Positions 55,519-64,000 of a stretch of 64,000 bases of DNA are shown here, piece by piece (within the stretch, counting starts at the first letter, position 1; each line of letters opens with the position of its first letter). Below the pieces are notes generated by a model. That model worked only from the letters and a program-made list of their open reading frames with translations, was not told the origin of the DNA and made no database searches. The stretch is from Pogostemon cablin (lineage: Eukaryota; Streptophyta; Magnoliopsida; Lamiales; Lamiaceae). The position numbers were made by a program, and so were the translations under genes. The stretch lies in NCBI GenBank assembly GCA_023678885.1, contig CM042966.1, positions 22,024,028 through 22,088,027 of the forward strand. The letters run 5' to 3'.

Positions 55519-57746
55519 TAGTATGAAATCTGCGTGCTACGCGGGATCATTAAATGATTATATTTTATAAATAAATATAAATAATAATATAATAATAGTA
55601 CAAATTATTCATTATTGTTACAAATGTTACCTAATATAATTAAATTTAAATAATACTTCTTTAGTTCAGGAGAACGTTTTTCGTTTATTGTTCATCATTT
55701 AATAAGAAAATTTTTTGACCAATTTTGTTGATTTTAAAGAATATTGTAGTATTTTTAGATAATAAAAAAATAAAGTAATGTGCGTAAAAAAAGAGTGACA
55801 ATTTTAAAATTAAAATAACTTTAAAGATTATTGAATAAATTGATATTTCTTTTTATGGGTAGTAAAGGGTTTTGTAGGGCAATCCAATAAGAACAGTGTG
55901 AGGGAACATTGTAATATTATAAGTAATAATCAAAGTTTTCATTTTAATATTAATACTTGTAAATGATGAAGTGTTGGAAACATTGTACTTTTACGTAGAC
56001 ATTGTACTCTTCATACTTTAATTGTTAATCCAAAAAATTAATCATAATTAAAGCGTCTTTAAATAAAAATTACTACTTGACCAATACGTATATTCAAATT
56101 CACAAAATTTTCAAGTATTCAATTATCCTACGTTTTTTTTTCTATCCGAAAATATATAATTTTATTGAATGGGCAAGGGGTTACTTCAAAATTTAAGTAC
56201 AACAGTGCTACATCATTAAAAAAAAGAGCAAGATTACAGCTCCATAAAATTTGTAGGACTAATAACCACATATTTCCTTAAACAAATCCATCACTAGACA
56301 TCTAACTCCAACATCTACCTCTTACTTCACCATGTATCCTTTTCACCCTTTTTGAAGCTAAATTCGAACCATTATCATTTTCTCTCTACCTACACTTTAA
56401 TTTTTCTCAATTGCAAGATTGATCCACCATACCATAGGAACATGACAGGAGTTGGTTGCCACAACATCATCCATCCCACAACTTTCACCTTCATTAAATT
56501 TAGAAACAACAGAACTTGATCCATAATACCATAGGAGCAGGATAGGAGTTGATTGCCACAACACTGTCCATCCCACAACTTTCACCTTCATCTAATTCAG
56601 AAACAACAGAACAACCCCAAGAGTGAAGAACCATGCGAGCCTCCCACAACAACACATTCTATCATGTATTGGCAATTAGCCACTATGGCAACTTCATCTT
56701 TTACATTCAAATGAAAATTGGTGACACTCTCTACCAATATACCCTCAAGTTCAATAATATTTACTGAGACATGTTGATCAATTCATCCATAATAGAGAAA
56801 ACCCTTTGACTTTTATAAATCCAACATCACAATTACATTGAAAGTTATTGGCATAAAATAAATCTCTAATCAATCTCCGCGTATGCATTATGTTACAAAC
56901 TACTCAATTATAGTTTGACTTGTTAGTAAATAATCCTACATGGAAGTCTCCATTATTTTCAAAAGAAATAAATAAATAAATAAATAAAAGTCAACAAGTA
57001 GAATGATAGGGAATAACAAATTGAAAGTGTAAATCCAAAAGAAATGATTGAAAGAGAAAGATCGAGAAACTATAGAAACAAATTAAAAAGTAGTAGCATC
57101 TAGACAACTTAAAACTTTACTTCTTTTCCCGATCGAGATTAAAGGAAATTTAAAAATCCAAACATATCAAATAGAGAATTTTCCTACTAAGAGATCTTAC
57201 CAATATATAAACATGACTTATTGTTTCTAAAAAATTCCACACCAAAAAAAGAAAAATAGTGGCATACTATAATCTAAAGCTAAAAATGAAGAAAGTGAAA
57301 ATTTATATGGTTTTGCCCCAAAATTACTAGTTTTTCAATTGACAAATAATGAATATGAATTGCCAAGGGAACTTAAAAAACAGAAGCATTTAATAGGTTC
57401 TTAAGATAGAGAAGCATAAACAAATATACAAATACCAAATTTTCTCTGCGGATCTGATTTTCTAAAGAAGCCGTTAAAATATATAAACATATATTACTAC
57501 TGTTACCTTCAAGATATGTGGGCAAGACATCCTCAATTCCAAAATTAGTATATATGTAGGCAAATCCTGTGAGGATGTCTATTGCTGCGATGTAAATTGC
57601 TTCAGTAAATGATGCAAATGGAGGAAAAAAATTGTGTTATCAATTAAATCCTAAGGATACAAAATAAATTATTAAAAGTTATCGCTGCTCTGTTTTACCC
57701 ATGACAAAAATGAGACTTAGTGAATCACAATATTATTATATATAGA
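55519..57746 (-). mobile_element. candidate third Helitron
   Basis: Read on the minus strand, the 3' end has hairpin GCGT-AGC-ACGC then CTAG at 55522-55519, followed by T. A fitting 5' end TCTATATATAATAATATTG begins at 57746 after an A. The 3' end is good, the 5' end is inferred. A 97-bp tandem duplication lies inside. No Rep/helicase or host gene is recognised. Confidence 0.42.
56421..56613. repeat. 97-bp tandem duplication
   Basis: GATCCA(C/T)(C/A)ATACCATAGGA.. repeats at 56421 and 56518, with CAACTTTCACCTTCAT in each copy. A few substitutions separate them. Confidence 0.85.
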
Positions 57747-58044
57747 TTTGAAATCCGTGATTCAAATCATTCAAGCTGATTGGAACATAAAGGGAATTGA
57801 GGGAATAACCAACTAAGAACATACCTACGATTTTAATTCAGCAGATATCCTTAGTGCTTCTGGCCGTTAATATATCATAATAGAAACAAAAGCATAATCG
57901 ATTAGATTGAGTAAAAAATAAAGATGGCCCTCATTAACACATAAACTAAGTACCATCTCGACTCCAACAATGAAGATATAAAGCAGAATAATGAATTACT
58001 AAATCTTTAATTCGACCATGAAAGAAACACTAAGAAATCAATTC

Positions 58045-60835
58045 AAAATATTAAGCATTTAAAAGCGTAATTATAAGAGTTCGAAAGCAGATCAAATACT
58101 AACCGAGGCAAAAGGACGATGGTGAGCAGCGAGATAGTGTCAACATGGTCTGAGACGACAGCGATTGAAAATATTAAGTATTTGTAATACCCCGTAAGTT
58201 CATGCTGCGAATTTCCTGTCATGGCCCAAATCTTTGAAGCCCACATCCAAACTCAGCCCATTCATTGATCAACCGTGAGCTCAAAATTAAAATAGATAAG
58301 TTTCTTACTCCCCAAGAAATAAATATATGTGATCTCCTTATCTATTAAGGAAGATAATATCTCCACTTATCAACACCCTATATCTTAGGAAAGTTAGTTA
58401 AATCCTATGAAGAGATGCGTATTATTATCAGCCGTGTGAATATAATTCTATTCTTTCCTTATTCTCTACACACATTGACGCCACTTCACAGCTGCAAACG
58501 AAGAGAGAAAGGTGAAGTTCTCACTCGTTCTTCTCTTTTCTTCTTCTTCCTTTTTCCTTCTTTCTTTCTCCCTTTCTCTTCTCTTCTCCTCTGCCATCGT
58601 AAATTTTTCCACCCCTCATTCTAGTTGGATTTCAATATCGTATTATACCTTGTGTAGTAACGTATAGTTGTATGGTTATGTGGGGGTAATGATCGGTCCT
58701 TTAATTATAGGTTTGGAACGAAGCACCGATCGAGACGTTTGATAATTGAAACCTAGACTTCCCACGGTAAATAGGTGGGGTTTCTTTCATTCTTATATGT
58801 GTTTAGATGATTTCGTATGTGGTAATTGAATTAAACTTGAAATTTTCGTCACTTATGAGTTGATGAACATACTTGAATGTTATGAAATTATATGGCATGG
58901 GTATGGGCTGAACAAGTGCCATACTATAGCATGGGTATGGGCTGTAACGGTGCCATACTATAGCATGGGTAAGGGCTGTGAAGGAGTGCCTTACCAACGA
59001 ATCGCGATATCGTAAAGTTACACGGATAAGGGCCGAAAGGTGCCTTATTTTGACATGATAAGATTGCATTGTAAGTGAATTGAATTCTCGCATATGGATT
59101 ATTTGATGTATGTAAGTATGTTTAGATCTTCACTGAGCGTGTGGTTGCTCACCCTGATAAATACTCTTATCGCAGGTTGAGCGTGGTAAAGCGTACGAGC
59201 GGGGGTCGTAGGTGAGGAGACTTAATAAATTTTAAATGAATTGCAGCTTGATATGTGCTGCGTACTTTCATGTTTCAATTTAGAAATTGAGTTAATTGGA
59301 ATTGTTATGTTCGATGGTTGGATAATTGCTATTGGAATTATTTGGAATTTGTGAACTGGGTTGCATTCGGTATTGAATAATGAAAAAGCTTGTGGTTGTT
59401 TGGAATTATTTGCAATGAAATAATTTGATATTGCATGTTTAGTTAAGTGTCAATTTTTTATATTAATCACTGTTGAAGTTGGGAGAGGGGACGAGAATTT
59501 GGGGTTGCCCTTTGAAGAAAAAAAAATGGTTCTTGCAGGTTCTTTCTTTTGAATTTGAGTATCCATGTACTCATATTGAATTGGTGTGGAAGGATTACAG
59601 TTTAGTGGTGAGTTGTAAATGGAAGTATTCAAGTAGGACTTTGCTGCTAATTCTCCTACTGTATTTTGATAGCATGTATGCTTAAAGTAGTGGTTTAATT
59701 GATGATTGGCTTGTACTTAGTAGTACAAGTATGCATGCCCAATTAGCTGATTCCATTGCTGGATAGTTGTTGGCAGATTGAGTAGTACAGTAGGGTGCTC
59801 TTGTTGTATGTTGGAGAATTGGGTATATGTACATGTGTGGAGTTCATAATGGGTTAGTACAAGTGTCTAAATTACCATAAACTTAGTAATTGTTGGAGAT
59901 TACCAAGTCTGACTTTGTCACTAACTCTTTGACAGAATAATGAGTTTTGATTTAGTCACATGTTTGCATGTTTTCGTGTAGTTTGATGGTGGATAAATCT
60001 TAAAATTTTCTTATTCTAAATTATTTATTTCAAAAGAGTGATTTTGTGAGGTCCTGTAAGTTATGTTAAGAAAAATAAATTTTGGTCATTAAGTATTTGG
60101 TTCGAACCTTTAATTAAATAATTGCCGTGAAAGTTTTGGTATGTGATGTGTGGAATGTTTGGTTGAATTTAAAATATTATTACTTTGAAAATTTTGCATA
60201 AATTTAAGGGACCAAATCCTTATTTAACTTCTTTTCTTTACTTTGCAATATTGCTTAAAGTTTGCTAAAGTTTGTAAAAAAAAAAAGAAAACTTGTGGGA
60301 CTTGTTGTTTATTTGCTAACCTTTCACTTTGCAAGGAAATTCTTTTGCTGAAATTTATAGGACTAAGCCTTTTTCCATTTCCTTCTTGTTTGCAAATTAC
60401 TTCCTACTTGTTAAATGAAAAATTTTAGTCATGCCCCATTTAATATTTTATTTCAAATACTATTCGAATTTTCCTTGGTAAAATTTGGGGCGTGACAGTA
60501 TTTAAAGCGTAATTATCAGAATATGAAAAATGGCATGAGACAACAGCGATTGAAAATAGTAAGCATTTAAAACATAATTATAATAGTTCGAAAGTAGATA
60601 AAATACGGACCGAGGCGATCGGACGACGGCAAGTGGTGAGATGGCTTAAACATGGTCTGAGGCAAGAGGCTAGCAGCGCGCCATGGTCAGAGACGACAGA
60701 AATTAAAAACATTTAGCATTTAAAAGGGTAATTATTAGAGTTTGGAAGTAGATCAAATACTGACCGAGGCGAACAGATGACGGCGAGTGGGTAGCTGATG
60801 TCAACATAGACTGAAACAACAGCGAGAGCGAGCAG
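58045..60835. repeat. tandem array of about 150-bp units interrupted by a solo LTR
   Basis: Units contain AAGCATTTAAAAGCGTAATTAT, AGTTCGAAAGTAGAT, GACCGAGGCGA and CATGGTCTGAGACGACAG. Copies lie at about 58045-58182, 60498-60553 (short), 60554-60710 and 60711-60835. The array is less AT-rich than the surround. The solo LTR at 58183-60497 inserted within one unit. Confidence 0.75.
58183..60497 (+). mobile_element. solo LTR, Ty3/gypsy chromovirus-like
   Basis: 2315 bp with a perfect 5-bp target duplication GTATT (58178-58182 and 60498-60502). Ends TGTAATACCCCGTAAG and GGGGCGTGACA resemble the TGTAACACCCC-type ends of Tekay/Del chromovirus LTRs. A 35-bp unit (GCATGGGTATGGGCTG..GTGCCATACTATA) is repeated about three times at 58893-58995. 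No coding sequence adjoins. Confidence 0.82.
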
Positions 60836-61076
60836 CTAGAATCATGTGATGGTGTTTGTCAAAGAATGGAGAGGAAGGAAGGCGTGGCTATGCAAAATTT
60901 TAGTTTAGGTTTAGGAAAGTATTAATATAAATTAGTAATTAGTCCTTCAACTAAATTAAAATCACACATAATGCACCGAGAGTTTGAATTAAAAGAAAAA
61001 AGGAAAAAAATCTGAAATTTTGACACATCATATAGAAAGTGGGAGGAGATGACACCTCAGCGGTAAGAAGCTTTCG

Positions 61077-61133
<57 letters not shown>

Positions 61134-61715
61134 CAAAATAAGCTATTTTATCTAAAAAATATTATAATTAAATAATATTTTTTAAGTAATATAATTATTA
61201 ATTTACGTGCGAAAAGCTAACACATACGTTTTAACGGGACGGAGGGAGTAATTTTTTAGATTTGTTATATTACCCACACATAAAAATATTATGTATCACA
61301 ATTTAGCAACACATCTCATGTGTGGGTATTGGTTAACTTTTTTTGTAGTCCCTTCCGTCACCTCTGCAACCTATTCTCTCCATACCCATTCAACTTCTAA
61401 GCTCAAGATTTCATTCTTTTTATGATTTTTGTTCATGCATTTGTGAATTAAACTTGCATTTGCATTTGCATTTCTTTCTTGGATCTACTTATTTCTGGAT
61501 TACTGGGAAAGTAAACAGTTTCTCATAGAAATATCACTTAGAAGAAGCGCCTCTCTTTATTTCTTCTGGCTATACTTATTCATCAAGCCCCATTGCTTCA
61601 TCAATCAAATCAAGTTGGTGGATGTTCTTCTTTCCATCTTCAATCTTTTCTCCAAATTATAAAGACCTTCATATTACAAATCTTTAAATCAATTTATAGG
61701 CGTTTGAGTTTTTCT
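60836..61715. other. spacer with (TA)n and a Stowaway end
   Basis: No gene is seen. (TA)n at 61084-61128; ACGGGACGGAGGGAG-TA at 61233-61248 is the right end of a Stowaway whose left end I cannot find. The CACTA-like right end is at about 61350. 61351-61715 is ordinary sequence without a recognisable gene. Confidence 0.5.
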
Positions 61716-63105
61716 TGTTGGATTGTATACTAAAATTTTAGCTTTTTGTATGAACAATGTTATGAAAATTTATTTGAAATGAGAATCATATGATCAAATT
61801 ATTGCGTCTTATAATTTAATTATATGTACGATGCATAGTCCACTTACTTTATACTGTAGATAATATGTTGTGCGACAACACGCGGAAGAATATATTATGG
61901 GTTTCCTTATAAAGTATAAACAGATGCTCACAACCGAGATAGACGGGGAATCTCTGTTGGGATGATTGTAGTGTGATTTGGTATTAGTTTTTATTGACTA
62001 TAGAATCACATTAGTGCACTTTACGTGTATTGAGCAGGTCCACATAAGATCGTTCGACTTGTACTGTCTATATAGAAGAACTTGATCTCAATTATTATGG
62101 ATGTTCGTGCTCTTAATCCCTATACAATAATCTCGATACATAATGTAATATGTATTTTTTTATTCATCAATGGGTGAGATTTACATGTGATTAAATCAAA
62201 AAACTCGGTGAGTTGGGAAATAGTAATGTCTCTATGGTGTGTTGTTGATTGTAGAAGGAATCCGTGTCCGATATAGGTTGATGATGTCCCCTTGAGGAGC
62301 TTATAAGGATTATCATGTAAACCCTGCAGATTGATTTATTCCGACATGAAATGAGGTTGAGTGGTTCTACTCTCGGATGAGATATTAATTAATGGAGTTG
62401 TCAGTAGCTTAATAATTAATGAGCATTGTATATCTTAAACATGGGGAGACTAACGGACTCATAATAAGAAGGAGCCCATAACGTAACTATGGGATTAGAA
62501 CGGTAATGCAGTAATAATATTTTAGTGGTATATATTATTATTATTGGACTTAAGTATAAGCTTTGGGCCAAGCTTGGATACTTAAGCCCAATGGAGGCTC
62601 AACTCTAATTTCTCCTCCTGGTCCCTGCCGTAGCCCGTATATAAGTCATCTCAACTATCCAGAAACCCTAACTGAAAATTAATTCACACCTAACACTATG
62701 AGGAGGGTTAGGGAACAGCAGATTGAGAAGATCTCGAAGATCGCCGCCCATACGACGAGATTGGACTTGGGAATACAACAGAAGATCAGAAGGTTGTTTG
62801 CTGCTGCTATCTATCGACTTCCATGATTTTTCTAAAATTGTGTGGAACTCCACACTGGACTTGTGATAAATTGTGGAAAGCCACTGAAGAGAGGATTGTT
62901 TTGGCGTATAGATCACTCAAATCGGAGATCGAATGAGGAAGTTATGTCCAAAACGGTGAGGCTGCACAGGCTGCCAGCGAGAATCTTTCTTCTTCAACAT
63001 ACCCTGGTGAAAGGTAATACGTTTCTATGTTTTCTTACTTCCGCTGAATATAGAATCATATGGAACCCTAACAGTTTACGTTAACCAAACGATCGAACAC
63101 CAACA
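61716..63105 (+). mobile_element. 5' LTR of an LTR retrotransposon
   Basis: 1390 bp, TGTTGGATTG..CACCAACA, followed two bases later by a tRNA-Met-type primer site (TGGTATCAAAGCT, 63108-63120). A TATA-like TATATAAG lies at 62638-62645. The same LTR family occurs inverted as the solo LTR at 257-1648. LTR sequence and primer suggest a Ty1/copia element, but no gag or pol is in view. Confidence 0.82.
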
Positions 63106-64000
63106 ATTGGTATCAAAGCTTTGGTTTCGTGGTGAAGCGTGACACGTTAGGCTAGGGTTTATGTGTCGTACATAATGTTAGGATTTTAGAACTTGATTTC
63201 TTGTTGAACACCCTAATTGTACACGGCACACATATTGCACCATCGATGGGGATCATTGGACGGTGGCGCGATTGGACCGGTGTCGTGCAAGCGGCGGAGT
63301 ATGGCAACTGCACAGCAATAGTGCACTGCGATGGAACCCGAAGGCGGATGATCGATGATGGTGAAGCCTCGCATAACGGTACTATGAGTGTCGATGAACG
63401 ATGGCAACGCGGGTGTACGGTGGTAGTGATGATGCGACGTGGACACACATTGCCTTGCCTGAAAAGCGGTGACGTGACGACAGTTGCACCGTGATGTTGT
63501 TTGTGATGAACATCGCCAAGACGATGGCATGGAGAGGCAATGGTGCGCGAACCCTGTAGGATGCGGCTGACATGATCGGCGTGTGAACCACGTCATAATC
63601 GGCCGGCATGTGATGGCTGGGTACGCGACGGCAAGCGCTGAAGCTCCTACATCTGATGGCTGGGTCTAGTTTGCAGATGGCTGGGTCCAGTCAGCTAATG
63701 ACGGGTCCAGTCTGCAGATGGATGACTGGGTCAGGTGTGCTGATAGCTGTGTCCAGTCTGCAGATGGCTGGGTCGGGTCTGGCCACGTTTCGAGCGAGTT
63801 TGCCACGTTTCCGGTAGCCCAACACCCAACAGCATAGAGCTTGGGAAGCTCGGATCCGGTCAAAATCCGAAGAACAAGGAGCACTCAACTACTAGTCTAG
63901 TAGTTGTTTTTTTCTATTAGTTTGCGATGCGAACAGGAGTTCCGATCGGGTCTGAATAAGATTTCGATCGGGGCTGGTGTGTTTTTGGTTGGGTCACACG
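63106..64000 (+). mobile_element. 5' internal leader of the LTR retrotransposon (runs off the window)
   Basis: It begins with the primer-binding site at 63108. There is no gag similarity up to 64000. Between 63200 and 63650 the sequence is GC-richer without a convincing reading frame. A minisatellite lies at 63650-63790. Confidence 0.55.
63650..63790. repeat. minisatellite of about 21-bp units
   Basis: The unit approximates CAGATGGCTGGGTCCAGTCTG, with six or so diverged copies (GATGGCTGGGTC, GCTAATGACGGGTCCAGTCTG, GATAGCTGTGTCCAGTCTG, GATGGCTGGGTCGGGTCTG). Confidence 0.8.

Larger units (their letters stand above)
53733..61350. mobile_element. candidate CACTA-type element containing other insertions
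   Basis: The left end CATTACAAGAAATTTGGG and the right end (read in reverse) GACTACAAAAAAAGTTAACC resemble the CACTACAAGAAA ends of CACTA transposons. Subterminal TACCCAC(A/G) repeats occur at both ends (53753-53780; 61272-61335). The left end cuts the LINE. No TnpA/TnpD-like coding sequence or 3-bp duplication is convincing, so the pairing of these ends is tentative. Confidence 0.42.

Noticed and set aside
63152..63609. Both-strand ORFs in the retrotransposon leader as gag
   Set aside because: They overlap on opposite strands, are under 130 codons and lack a zinc knuckle or capsid motif.
1..64000. CRISPR arrays, rRNA or tRNA genes, bacterial operons
   Set aside because: No regularly spaced repeats, no rRNA segments and no convincing tRNA clover-leaf were noticed; TGGTATCAG matches are retroelement primer sites.

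Overview
The window looks like nuclear DNA of a flowering plant, most probably a eudicot. It is AT-rich and its one large gene has GT-AG introns. It contains many MITEs, Helitrons, Mutator-like elements, solo LTRs and a LINE, plus an integrated plant pararetrovirus. I cannot name the species. Only two host genes look intact: a single-exon PADRE/DUF4228 protein (6601-7107, minus) and a five-exon leucine-rich-repeat gene (11160-15084, minus). Almost everything else is transposable-element sequence, much of it carrying broken copies of host genes.

Layout. 1-3.3 kb is an LTR-like repeat broken by a solo LTR (257-1648, 5-bp target duplication) and a MITE. 3.3-6.6 kb is an AT-rich spacer. The PADRE gene follows, with two Stowaway MITEs and a second solo LTR (7844-9400) directly upstream. 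15.4-17.2 kb is a nest: a Stowaway holds a Tourist/Harbinger-type element, which holds a Mutator-like element (Pack-MULE) with a DUF630-type gene fragment. A sister Pack-MULE (17300-18703) carries an AP2/ERF fragment. 19325-26781 is a Helitron with a decayed RPA1-like gene, itself invaded by a MULE with a 9-bp target duplication. 27.9-30.2 kb is a cluster of inverted-repeat elements around a further Pack-MULE with a raffinose-synthase fragment.

34.2-46.1 kb is best read as one large Helitron that picked up a DREB2-type gene and an S-adenosylhomocysteine hydrolase fragment. It was later invaded, inside the second fragment, by an endogenous caulimovirid (37784-45402). That provirus is florendovirus/petuvirus-like: movement protein, coat protein with zinc knuckle, aspartic protease, reverse transcriptase and RNase H, then a separate unidentified ORF. 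It has 0.5-kb direct terminal repeats about 1.2% diverged, a tRNA-Met primer site just inside the left repeat, and a 21-bp target-site duplication, but no integrase. Two in-frame stops and a frame change disable it.

47.8-49.8 kb is a tandem duplication of about 950 bp. 51.3-53.7 kb is a decayed LINE split by a Stowaway. 53.7-61.3 kb is a possible CACTA-type element holding a hAT-like element, a possible third Helitron and a solo LTR inserted in a tandem array. 61716-64000 is the 5' LTR, primer site and start of an LTR retrotransposon that leaves the window; its solo-LTR relative lies inverted at the left edge.

The main biological story is gene-fragment capture by several transposon classes at one locus (five host-derived fragments plus the RPA1-like gene), and an unusually retrotransposon-like integration of a DNA pararetrovirus.
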